From Copromyces sp. CBS 386.78 (Eukaryota > Ascomycota > Sordariomycetes > Sordariales > Sordariaceae), in the NCBI GenBank assembly GCA_030685235.1, contig MU839268.1, forward strand, positions 1 to 60,709: a stretch of DNA of 60,709 nt. Direction: 5' to 3'. Within the stretch, counting starts at the first letter, position 1. The number at the start of each line of letters is the position of its first letter. A model generated the notes under the pieces. It was not told where the DNA came from. It worked only from the letters and a program-made list of their open reading frames with translations, and searched no databases. Below, piece by piece: positions 11,759 to 23,714 of this stretch. The position numbers were made by a program, and so were the translations under genes.

Positions 11759-12556
11759 AGGGGGGTAGGTAGGTAGGGGTAGACAGGTAGGTAGGTAGGT
11801 AGGTAGGGGTAGACAGGTAGGTAGGTAGGTAAGTAGGTACCTCTAGGTAAGGTAGTAGATGATATGACTCCGATCTGTGACGGGAGTTATGTCGTACGGT
11901 ACGGTACGGTGGGTAAAAAGATATGGAGAGAAATGGAGAGAGATATTGTCCAGGAGGGGCAGATCTGGCACTAAATCCATGTTTCACTCGATGCGATGGA
12001 GCTCCAATTTCTTTTTTTTTCAGTGGGGGGGTATTTGGCGCAGTGGTCAGTCAGTACCTAGAGGGAAAATCATTTTAGTTTTCTCTGACGGGAGTGGAAA
12101 AGGAAACAGACTGAGCAAGAGGCAGCTTTCTTTCAATGGTGGGTAACAGTTGAGGGAAGGAAGGAGTACAAGGGTAAAACGAATGTTGGGATCAATGAAG
12201 CAATGGAACATGCCGTTTATTAAGGTAGGAGAGATGGTGGATGTTGACGTTGTCCCTACGGACTGGAAGGAATATGGATTTTTTGATGTCTGTTTCGGGA
12301 ATTGTACTGGGTAAGGAAACAAAAAGATTGAATACTCAGTTTTGAGCATGTATTACACGCTATTGGTTGAAGACCGGTCTTGGCTCGAAAATCCATAGAC
12401 CATAAAAGACAAAAAAAGGTTAAAAGGTAAGGTACCTACACAGTACAGAAGTGAAGTGTGAAAAGAAATACGCGACGAGATCCAATGTAAAGGGCACTGC
12501 CGGGACTTTCCATTCAGCAGCCAGCGCAATCATCGAGGTGGAAAGAGAGTGGAAGT
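11759..12556. other. Intergenic region with TAGG tetranucleotide repeat, up to the retroelement target site
   Basis: From about 11764 to 11845 the DNA is a (GGTA)n array interrupted by GGGTAGACA. A short ACGGT repeat is near 11896. The rest has normal composition with scattered frames that show no family features. It ends at the GTTAT target duplication of the large composite retroelement. Confidence 0.65.
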
Positions 12557-12561
12557 GTTAT
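12557..12561 (+). repeat. Target site duplication GTTAT (left) of element A
   Basis: The five bases directly before the left LTR are GTTAT. The same five follow the right LTR at 34254-34258. This is the usual 5-bp duplication made by Ty3/gypsy integrases. Confidence 0.9.
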
Positions 12562-12872
12562 TGTCAAGACCAACCCATGTACAGAGCCGTACCTACCCCA
12601 CTTATATTTGGGAAGGTATTAGAATATATATAGATAGAAGGAATATATTATAGAAGGAAAGAGGAAGGTATTTGCAAGGAAGGGAAGAAGGTTTATAAGG
12701 AAACTAGATATTAGGGAAGGCCTTATAGGAAGGCAGGATTCGGGGAGATTCTTATATATATAAGGCCGGTCCCCTAGGCCTTCGGAAGTATCTATTTTCT
12801 CTTTATCTTTATCCTCTTTTACAAACTAATTAATCTATTCTTTAGTAAACAATTCTATTTTATTCCTTTATA
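12562..12872 (+). repeat. Element A left (5') LTR
   Basis: It begins TGTCAAGACC and ends CCTTTATA, where the other copy ends CCCTCACA. The first 50-70 bp are unmutated and the remainder is RIP-mutated. It lacks about 24 bp that the right LTR carries after CTACCCYAC. Confidence 0.9.
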
Positions 12873-15800
12873 ATCTAGTACGCTAGCCTAAATATAAGAA
12901 TTAGGGCTTTATTTTCTTCTTCTCCTACTAGTTTAATACCTTTCCTAAATTTGGCCAATCTTTTAATTTCCCTTTAAACTTCGGTTATTTCTCCCCTCCT
13001 TCTAGATTTCGTTATTCCTTTAATCTCCCTTCAGTTATTGATATCGTTTTAATTGCGTAGTCGCCTAGTAATTACTATCTCCAGTCGTATTAATTATTTC
13101 TCTTATATAGCTTAACGTTAATCTATAGAATAAAAGATTAATTAACCTTTAATACTATTAATATAACTATTTTAATTAAACGTTACTATTATTATTAAAG
13201 CCTCCCTAATTAATAACTTTTCTAGTTACTAGTTCGGTTTTATTTATTATTAATATATACCCCGTATTACGTTTACTTTAAATATTTTAAACGTATTATT
13301 AATAGTTAGTAAACTACCAGTTTTTCCCTAATTAAAACTTCAATTAACACTAAATTACCAACTTTTACCGAATTTGCTTCAACCCCTTACTTCGACTTTA
13401 TAACGCATTAAATAAATTGACCTTATTAAAACTAGCCTATATAACGCTCGAGAAATAAATATATTAATTATTCTACTTTTATAATATATAATATTACTAC
13501 GCCGTTAAACTCTATTCTAATTAAAATATTAATACGGTAAAAGAAATTATTAAAAACGATTATTATAGCGATTATATAACGTTATTAATATACGAATCGC
13601 TGTATCCTTTCGACTAATACGAACGGAAACAATTTTTTTAAACCTTTTTTAAAAAGTTCTATAAATTTTATATTTACTCCTATTAAACGTTAATAGCGTA
13701 ATTATATTAATTAATTTAATTATATTAAATATTATAAGTATATACCCTTATATTTAATTTAAATTATATTTCTTTATTTACTAGTAGCTAATCGTTACTT
13801 GCGGAACGAATATATTAAACCTGTATTTAAAAGTAGTATAAATAGTAGAAATTACCTTAATTCCTTAGCGTAATCCTTATACTACGTTAATAATTTTATA
13901 TATTTAATATATAATTTATTTTTAAGGATTTACAAGGTATTTACTACTTTTAGACTTCTATACGCCGATTTTAGTATAGTAGTACTATAACCCCCGACTT
14001 AATTTATTTACAACCCGATTTAACTTTATATTAACCCTCTACTACCTCCTTCGCTAATATTATATATTAATCGTTCTATAGATTATTTAATTTACGTAGT
14101 AGGAAGAATAATAATTTTTAAATCCTAAGTACTTTTATTTTTAATATAATTAACGACTCTAATATTAAATTTCCTAATTATAATAAATTTAATATTAAAT
14201 TCCTTAACGCTAATTTATTACTTTAAATTTTAAATATCGAAGATAATTTCCTATTAAAATTTATTCCCAATATTAAACCTTAACCTTACGTTTTAAATAT
14301 TAAAGACGGTTTTCTACTTCTATTTGAATTTACTGCCCCGCTTTTACTACCTAACTTTATTAAACTATCTTTACGGCTTTTCGTATTATGCTTTCCTAAA
14401 TTAACTTTAAGGCCCCCAATATTAAATTTCTTTAATTTTAATAAATTTAATAATATTATTAATGAAATTAATAATATTATACCGAATAAAAAAGAAGAAA
14501 AATAATTAGAGACGAAGTTAGAGACTACTATACTAATAATTATTACAACGGAAATTCTAAATAAAATATAGATAGTTACCGTTAATAGTATCTAGAACAG
14601 TATAATTAATACAATCGTATCGATTTTATGGGACGTCGGATATAATAATAGTAGAATGTTAAAATTAGAATAAATTAAATTCTTCGACCCTAATTATACT
14701 GACGAATTTAAAATAAATATTTCTTTTAACGGCCGTACAAATAAATATTTATATATATACGCTTTTACAAACCGTTTTAAATATTTAGCCCGTATTTACT
14801 CTAACGCTTAAATTAGCGAAGTATAAATTTAATATTTATAAGGGAACGCTTTTATATAATATAATCACATCTTATTAGACGTTAATTGTTAATTTCTTAA
14901 AAGCGCTCCTATTAATATTATTTATATAAAATTAATTAAGAAGTTTAAAACCGACTATTTTATTATAAATTAATAATTCTAATCCGCTAAATTTATTTTA
15001 CGCAATATCGCCGACGGAAAGGACATTTAAGTTTTCGTGTAGATTATTATTCGTAATATTAAAATAATTAGAAGAAATGTATTTAACTAAATTTTTTCTA
15101 CTTTCGAAGTAATAGAAGGTAATATTTAGGCTATCCTATTTAAACCTAATTTATTAATTATAATAAAAGTATTTATAATAGATTTACGCGAAAAGAAGAG
15201 CGTTTTACGAAAAATTATATTCAATAATAGAATTCGGGTATAATAATTTCGTAATAACTACAATAATAGGTTATTAAATTTAAAATAATAATAATAGGGT
15301 TAAATTAATAGGCCGACCTTAATTAAACTTTTTAACTAGAATATATAATTATATAGCTAACTATTATAATAAGTTTAGTAATATTAAAATAGGCTACCTT
15401 AGAATAATAATTATAAAGCTTAGTAAAATTGGAATAAATAGGCTTCTACTCCCCCCGTAATAGCCTACTACGCCCCTACAATCGAAGAAAGTAACGTAAA
15501 ATAAGGTATAAATATTAGTAGAGAGGATAATAAATTTAATAAAGAAATTACCCTTATTATTAAATAAGTACTTCCTAACGATTATTAAAAATAATTAAAT
15601 AATTAAAGACCCGTTATAAATTTCATAATAATATAAACCGTAAATTTCGTCTACCGCTTTTACCGCTACAAATTCCTTAATAATAATTAATTTATAAATT
15701 ATATTTATACTAAGCACTTCTATACTTAATAATTATATACAAATTCTAAGAATTACGTTAAATTAATACGGTTCGCTAATATTACCGCTATTAATACTAA

Positions 15801-16202
15801 TACTATACCCGTTACCTAATTTCGATTTAAGTTAGCGTTAAAGATTTTATTATTAACGATATTCTAAAAAATAATTGGAAATTGTAAATTCATTTACTTT
15901 ACGACTTCGATTCGGCTTAGGTTTTAATTTTAAATTATATATTTATTTATATTATATTATTATTTTAAATCTAGACCGGAATAATAAGCAAATAATATAC
16001 GGTGATATAGGAGTAAATATTACTTTAGTAGATCAATTATAGCTAAAATAATACTATCCTTATCTTCGGATTTAATACCGCCTATCCTCTATAGTCGTTC
16101 GAGGTATTAGCGCTAATATATATTTATTATTAAACTTTATTATTATAAATATATATTTTAAAGGACTACGAGAAATTAACTTTATTAAAGCGGCGGAATT
16201 AG

Positions 16203-16207
16203 CTTTT
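16203..16207 (+). repeat. Target site duplication CTTTT (left) of element B
   Basis: CTTTT directly precedes the left LTR of element B. The identical five bases follow its right LTR at 30062-30066. Confidence 0.88.
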
Positions 16208-16418
16208 TGTAACGGGGATAGCACGGTTAATACGGGTGCTGGTCGTATAGTTTAATTGAGGTTCTATAAAGAGGAGAAAAGTCTATTTGAGAAGGATCTA
16301 CTGGAGGTGCGAAGTTTTAAGGGGGGCTGCGCGAATATAGCTACGGAGATAGTTACGGCGTAATAGTTCTAATCGCAAAGACTAAAGCGCTACAATTCCG
16401 GGCCTTAGCCTTATAATA
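16208..16418 (-). repeat. Element B left LTR (3' LTR in its own orientation)
   Basis: Starts TGTAACGGGGATAG and ends CTTATAATA. About 211 bp, differing from the right copy mostly by C/T and G/A transitions. Confidence 0.9.
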
Positions 16419-16420
16419 TT

Positions 16421-16462
16421 ACCCCCCTCCTTCCCTCTTTCGCTCCCCCTTCTTACCTTACT
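16421..16462 (-). promoter_or_regulatory. Polypurine tract of element B
   Basis: The plus strand is nearly all pyrimidine (CCCCCCTCCTTCCCTC and on), so the minus strand is a purine tract directly upstream of the 3' LTR. This is where plus-strand DNA synthesis is primed in LTR retroelements, and it fixes the element's direction. Confidence 0.75.
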
Positions 16463-16566
16463 ATCTTATTGTAGCTGTAACGTACTTACCTTCTATTTCT
16501 TCGTTGCCCGAAAATTTATTAAATAGCGATTATTCTTGCCCGTAGGCTATAAATAAATTAGGTAAC

Positions 16567-16809
16567 TATTATCACAGGGTTAGCCTGTATTGCATATGCT
16601 GGTGACAGTAGCTCTCTAAGACTACATGTTACTATTTCGGTTAATTGGCTGCGGCCTCCCGCTATAGACCTATTAGGAGTTTATAGCTCGAGTCCTATAA
16701 AAGCCCATTTCCCGAATGTACTTCTACACTTCTCTTCCTTTCCTCTCCTCGTATAATTACGTATATTTATATTTATATTCAACCTTTCGCCCTCTATCCG
16801 TAATAATTA
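16567..16809 (+). repeat. Element C left LTR
   Basis: Contains the blocks GGTTAATTGGCTGCGGCCTC and a TATA box, TATAAAAG, at 16696-16703. About 243 bp; the boundaries are estimated from where similarity to the right copy stops. Confidence 0.85.
16696..16703 (+). promoter_or_regulatory. TATA box in element C LTR
   Basis: TATAAAAG is preserved in both LTR copies (the other is at 23601-23608). It is followed 30-50 bp later by a CT-rich stretch typical of fungal start sites. It probably marked the U3/R boundary promoter of the element. Confidence 0.6.
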
Positions 16810-19800
16810 ATTATACTTTTTAATTATTACGTTTATAGCGTAAACCTATTTTTTATTATAATTATTTTTTCGATTGTACGCGTATAGGGATCGCCTCGTT
16901 ATGAATTGCTAAGCCTAATATTCCCTCCAAATATCGATAGTCGTAATTATAATAGTCGCCTAATTAAAACTCTATCTTTTTATTAGTACGTAAGGGAAAG
17001 TATTCTTTATTTAATAAATAAGAGATCGCCTATCTTTAATTACTTTAAATAGTCCTAATAGTGGACCTTTACTTTAAATAGTCCTAATCGCGGACCTTTA
17101 CCTCTTTTTATTTCGAGCGGTTACTTTTCTTTTATTTTATATTTTATAACGATAATAATCCCGCCCTTTTTTCCCTTAACGGTAATTCTAGTAGCGGTAA
17201 TCTTCTTAACCTTTTTACTCTTATTATTAATAATAGTAATTAATTTAACCTAAAATTGTTACATTCTATTATTAATACCCTTAATAGTGAATTCGATATT
17301 ATAATTTATTGCGCCGTACTTTTCGAACTTCCTTAACCCGTTATTACTGCTTTCGCTAATTTTTTCAAAGGTTTCGACTAGTTAGAAGGTCTCCTAATTC
17401 CGTGCGAATATTTCAAAGTAACCTCTCTTTTTTCCTAGGCCCCCGCTTTCTACTCTATTATTATACCTCTTAATCGCCTTTATTGTACTAATTTCAAATA
17501 TTATAATAATTTCGAAAATAATTTTTAACGTTCTAAGGAAGAGTTTAGAATTATTTATTAAGTAGCTGACAACGTTTAATCTAACTTCGATTAAAAAATT
17601 TTTAATTATATTAATTTTAAATCCGTTTATAATATTTTATTTACGGAGTATAATATTTTTAAAATATAAGCTCTTTCCTTTATTAGTAATATAATTACGA
17701 AAGTAACTATATTTTCCTTTTTTTACTAGACGGTAGAGAACCCGCCTATTTTTATAAGTAAAGAAATTAGTAATCCTATTTGTAAATATAAAATCTTTAA
17801 AGCTTAGCGTTTTTATATTTAATTTTAATAGAAATACGACGCCGTTTTTTATTCCTCTAAAAATATTAGAATTATTCGTACTATTATATTTCTAAAATTT
17901 AAAATCTTATCCGGCATTTAAAATAATTTAAATATAATCTAATTAAACCCCGATAAAGCAAATTAATGTTAGAAGATAAGTATTAAATTTATAAAATATT
18001 TAATCTTTCGTTTCTAAAATATAAATTTTAAAATAAATACCGGCCACCATTTATAAAAATTATATATAAAGAATATATTTTTCGTAGATTTTAAATTTAA
18101 ATTAACTAATTTAATAAACTTTTATAATTTTAATAATTTAATAAAGGTCTATTATTTCTAGAATAAAATTAATAAACGTTTCCGTAACGCTTTCGCTTAT
18201 TATAACCTTCCCTTCGATAATAATTTTAAATATTAGTTCGAAATTTGTCGTAACGTCGCCGGCAATTTTAAAAATGCGGATTATTATTAGAAAATAGCGA
18301 ACTACTTGTTTAATCCCGGTAGCGGTATTAATAATAATAATAGTAGCGGAAATTACTCTAATGCTAAACCTTCTATTAATAATGTCCTTATTAATTAAGG
18401 CGGTAATAAAATAGATTTAAACGCTATTAATTTCGTAATTTTTATTTATAAGGATATTCTCAATTAACGTTCCTGTAATAGCTTTTACCGTTGTTATAAT
18501 AAACCAGGCTATATTACCTATAATTATATTATTTTAATTAATTATAATTCTTAAGGCTTTTAATACTTTATTAGTAAGGAGTCGAAGAATAAAAGTCGTA
18601 GTAAAGGTTATAATTAAAAATAGGTTTACACCACCGACACCGCTCTAACTACCCTAATTATTTTAATCGCCCTTACTGAGCCCGCTACTAGTAGAAAATA
18701 TTATAACGATTAGGAAAACGTTTAACCTCTATATATAATCGTATATAGAAACCCGGCCGAATTATATTTAAAAAACGAATTTTAAACTTTATCGAATTAA
18801 AAAGTTTAGAGGAAATCAAAATTTAATTATTAAATAATTCTACTTCCTTAAATTTAATATTTTTATTTTCTTATATTATAATCTATTTATATAAAGACTA
18901 TTATATTACCCTTATTAATAGCGGTTATTCTGCTTTCGTATTTATTAATTACTCTTTTATTATTAAAAATAACTTTCCTCGTTTCTAATTACTAAAAACG
19001 AAAAAGTTCGTTCTTATTAATAGAGTAATTAAAAGCATTATTTTTAAAGGAATAATAGCTAAATTCCGGATTGGCTATTATAAAGAGATTATTACTTTCT
19101 TAATTTATAATATTTTTAAGAAGTACTTAATTATTTTAAACTTCCTATAAATATAATACTATCGGTTAAAAATCGACTATAAATAGTATAATATATATTT
19201 TAACTATACTGCTTATTAAGGCTGCTATTTACTAATGGATTTTCTTAAATATTAAATAATAGTATTTAAAATCTTTATTAACCGGGTTTCGGTAACTTTT
19301 ATCTATTAAATACCTATCCCGCCAATTAAGAAGGAAGAGACTGAATCTCTTTCTTTAATTATTAAAAAAGAGGAGACCGAATTTCGCCTTCTAATTATTA
19401 AAAAAAAGAAAATTAAGAAGATTATAATAAAGCCCGCTCTAAAACCCTTATCCGTTCCCGAATTCCCTCTTACTGTTATTAAATTTAAAATCGATTTTAA
19501 AACCGGTTATTGTACAATCCCCGCTCTTATTAAAGCGCTAATAGCCCGGAGGGCTAAATTTAAAATTGCTATTACCGGTACCGCCGTTCTCCTTATTAAA
19601 ATTAAAAACCCCGCACTTTATAAACTTTATATATATATAAGTAGCCGCCGCATTTTAGCTAGCGCGAATCGCCCCTAATACCGCCGTCTTCGTAAGCCCG
19701 ATTATAAATTTAACCTTAATAATATTAAAATATTCAATATAATTGTATTTAATTTTATTTACGAAAAGGAATAATTATAACTATATATTACGAACTATAC

Positions 19801-22800
19801 TAAAATCGAAAAGCTAGCGGCTATAATAGATCTTTAAAATTTAAATTTAACTGAAGAATTAATTAATAGTATTATTGAAGGAAATAAAAAGAAATATAAA
19901 GAAAATTTATCCCCCGCGCTCTATAATTTTATTAACAAAATAATTAATATTTATACTTTAGAAAATACCTGCGAAACTATAATTTTAATTAAAGTAGTCA
20001 ACTTTACCGGAAACCTCGAAACCGACGTACCCGTATATAAAGAAATTATCCGATAAATATATTTAATTAAAATCGACGAAGAGGATATAAAGAAATTTCT
20101 TAATAAAGTAGACCGGCCACTAAAAATTAAGGAGGAGATTATTAAGATTTTAAACTATTTTGAAGGACGGAAATATATTAATAAAATCGCTGCTTTCTTA
20201 CCCTCGCTAGCGGAGGAAATCCCTCCTTATCGTTTGTATAATTATAAAATCGAATTATAGCTGGGAGAATAACTTCCTAGTATATAGCTTCGACGTATAT
20301 TACTTATAGAAGTAATTGTTATTAAAAAGTAGATCGATAATAATTTAAAGAAGAAATTTATCCGGCTATTATAATTTGCGGCTACTTCCCCCCTTTTATT
20401 AATTAAAAAACCCGGAAACGGAATCCGCATTTATATAAATTATTGTAGTATTAATAATATTACGTTAAAAATACGTTACTTACTACCGTTAATTAAAGAG
20501 ACCTTTAATATAATTTATAAAGTAAAAATTTTTACGAAATTCAATATTATTATTATATTTAATAGGATCCGTATTAAAAAAGGGTATAAATAGTTTACCG
20601 CTTTTATTACCCGCTTCGGCCTTTATAAATTTATTATATATCCTTTCAATTTATAGGGCGCGCCGGGAACCTTTTAAAATTATATTAACGATATTTTATA
20701 TAATATTCTTAACGTTTATATTACCGCTTATTTTAATAATATTTTAATTTATTCTAATAATAAAGAAGAATATAAAAAATACATTAGGGAAATCTTATAG
20801 AAGATAATTAAAATAAAATTCTAGATTGATATTAATAAATACGAATTCTATATATAGTAAATTAAATATTTAGGTCTTATATTTACTTTAGGTAGTCTCG
20901 AAATAAATTTAGAAAAAGTCTTTATAATTATAATATAGGAAATTCTAAATTCCAAAAAGTCGCTTTAACGCTTCTTAAGCTTTATTAACTTTTATTATCG
21001 TTTTATTAAATATTTTTCTATTATCGCCGGCCTATTATACGAATTAATTAAAAAAATAGCAGTATAAGAATAAGAAGAATGGTATTAAAGATCCTTCGAA
21101 ATATTAAAGAAGGCTTTTACGAACGGACCTATACTTTAGATTTACAATTAGTTAAAATAGACCGTCGTAAAAACGGATACTTCTAATTAGGTATATGGAG
21201 GTATATTATTATAATATAATAATAATAGTATCCTTCGCCTTATCGCCTATTTTAATTAATAATATTCTTTAATTAAATATAATTATAATATTTATAATAA
21301 GGAATTATTCGCTATTATTAAGGCTTTAGAAGAATAGCGCCCCGAATTCGAAGGGGTATAATAATTATTCGAAATCCTTACAAATTATAAAATTTTAAAG
21401 ACCTTTATAATTAATAAATAATTAATTCCCCGCTATATATAGTAGTTTTATTTCCTTTCCCAATTTAATTTTACAATTAAATACCGACCGGGTTCGTTGT
21501 AAATACGTTTTAACGCCTTAAATAGGAAGCTCAAAGATTTACTTAAAGATGAAGCCGATAAATAGCTATTAACTAGAAATAAGGTTTTATTTGATTATAA
21601 TATTTTTATAAACGGAACTTTCGTTTTAAAGAACGAAAAGGAGGTTATCGACGTTAGAACCGAATATATTTATAAATTAAAAATAATAGATAATAAATCT
21701 ATTAATAATTTAATTATAAAGAGTTATAAGAAATCGGTATTTTTATAAGACTTATTCGCTTACCTATTAAACTCCAATCGCTATACGTAATTTAAGAAAG
21801 TAAAAAATTATTTAAAAAAAGCATCTTTCATTAAATATAGGGTAATATAGGGACGAATATACTTTTAAAGTACTATTATTATCGATTTTAACAATACCGA
21901 ACTTTAATTCTAACTCCTCTACCGTATATACAACTCGCTTTCCACTAACTACCTAAATTATAAAAAAACCTATTTATTACTCTCTCAATCTTTCTTTTAA
22001 TTAAGGATATTTAGTACTGTTAAAGCCTATTATAAAGCCTACTTACTATATACTAAATATAAATTATTACAACACTCCCCATATAATTTCCTAAAACTGT
22101 TAGCAATACTTTTCGCCCTATAGAAGAATATTTCTGTAAATTATATTACCCCTTTAATGCCCTACGTACGCTAGAATTAAGAATTTAAATATATAACCGT
22201 CGTTATTAATCGTTTAACGAAAATACAATATTTTATTCCTACGGTTAACCTTATAACCGAAGAATTAATAAATTAGTTTATTAAAAGGATTTATAATATT
22301 TACAACTTATTAAATTCTATTATATCGGACCGAAATTCCTAATTTATTTTATAATTTTAAAGAACTTTATCCTCCCGTTTAGAAGTAACTTTTAAACCCT
22401 CCTCCGAATTCTACTTAATTATTAATAATTAAACGGAACGTATTAATATAAAAATAGAGAAATACCTTCGTCTCTACATTAATTAGGTATAGGATAATTA
22501 AGTAAATTAATTACTAATTACAAAGTTCGTTAATAATAATTTAATTTTAAAAATAACAGGAATATCCCCTTTCTTTACTAACTACAATTTTTACCCCCGT
22601 ATAAGTATTAAACTAGTAAAACTATACCCGCCAAATTTATTAATTTAATAGTAAATAGAGTATTTTAAAGTTAATAAGATTATTAATCGCTTTAAAAAAA
22701 TATTAAAATATATTATAGATTAAATAAAATAAATTTAATAATAATATAAGGTTAATGCTAATATTCGAAAGACGGATACCCCGAAATATAAAATAAGAAA

Positions 22801-23471
22801 TAAGGTTTTATTTAATATAAAAAACTTTAATACCGGCCGGCCGTACGCGAAGTTTACCCCCTTTTATAAAAGCCTATTCGAAATTATTAAAGCGAATAAC
22901 TATAAAATTATATTTAAACTCCCTATTAATATAAAATACAATCCGACTTTCTACGTTAATAAAATTAAATTATAGGTTAAAGTAAATATTCTAAGATAAT
23001 TAGAAATATAGGAAAGGGACGTTCGTACAAATTAAAATTATAGTATAAAGAAGATTAATAATGAAAAGGATTCGGTAAAATAGAATTTCGTTAGAATTAA
23101 TGGCTACCGTAAAGCGGCTAACGGTTATTAAGAATATTTTATTGTTTAAATACTACTTTATTAACCTTTATAATAGCCGCGTATTAATGTAATTATATCT
23201 CTTAATACAATACAATAATTTTACAAAATATACCCGGAAGTTCTAATACCCCTAAATTAATTAATAATAAAGCGGAAGCAAAAGAGGACTTTAGAGGCGG
23301 AAAAAATATTAGAACCGGTTATAAAAGTAGAGGCTCTACGAATAAAATACGAAAGGAAGTTACTGCAATTAATAATTATAGAAGTTTTTTACGGTTGGAC
23401 TAAACGTTTAATAGGGTTATCTATTATTTTATATAATTTTAATCAATTATATAATTTCTTTTAGGTAGGGG

Positions 23472-23714
23472 TAATATTATAGGGTTAGTTTGTATTATAT
23501 ATACTAGTAATAGTAGTTTTCTAAGACTATATATTACTATTTCGGTTAATTGGCTGCGGCCTCCCGCTATAAACCTACTAGGGGTTTATAGTTCGAATCC
23601 TATAAAAGCCTATCTTCCGAATACACCTCTATACTTCTCTTCCTTTCCTCTCCTCGTACAATTACGCATATCTACATTTACACTCAACCTCTCGCCCTCT
23701 ACCCGTAATAACTA
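23472..23714 (+). repeat. Element C right LTR
   Basis: Matches the left copy without gaps. Differences are almost all transitions. It carries the same TATAAAAG box and, just before it, GTTCGAATCC, which looks like a pol III B-box but more likely belongs to the mutated promoter context. Confidence 0.85.

Larger units (their letters stand above)
16567..23714 (+). mobile_element. Element C: RIP-mutated Ty3/gypsy retrotransposon, inserted in element B
   Basis: The LTRs are about 16567-16809 and 23472-23714, collinear with a constant offset of 6905 bp. The element is about 7.15 kb on the + strand. A gag zinc knuckle near 18482-18535 reads as CCHC with Cys and His changed to Tyr. The protease motif is SG near 18913-18935, reading NSG for DSG. 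Reverse transcriptase is at about 20350-20800, with its catalytic segment now YFNNILIYS near 20727-20756. An RNase H start (TDTSN for TDAS-type) is near 21165. Integrase motif SDRNS is near 22321-22350. Stops are frequent and all of RIP type. The ends are uncertain by a few bases, and no clear target duplication could be read because both flanks are mutated. Confidence 0.9.

Noticed and set aside
16650..16710. Possible tRNA gene in element C LTR
   Set aside because: There is no acceptor stem or anticodon arm, the T-loop-like part is 8 nt, and the sequence lies in both LTR copies beside a TATA box.
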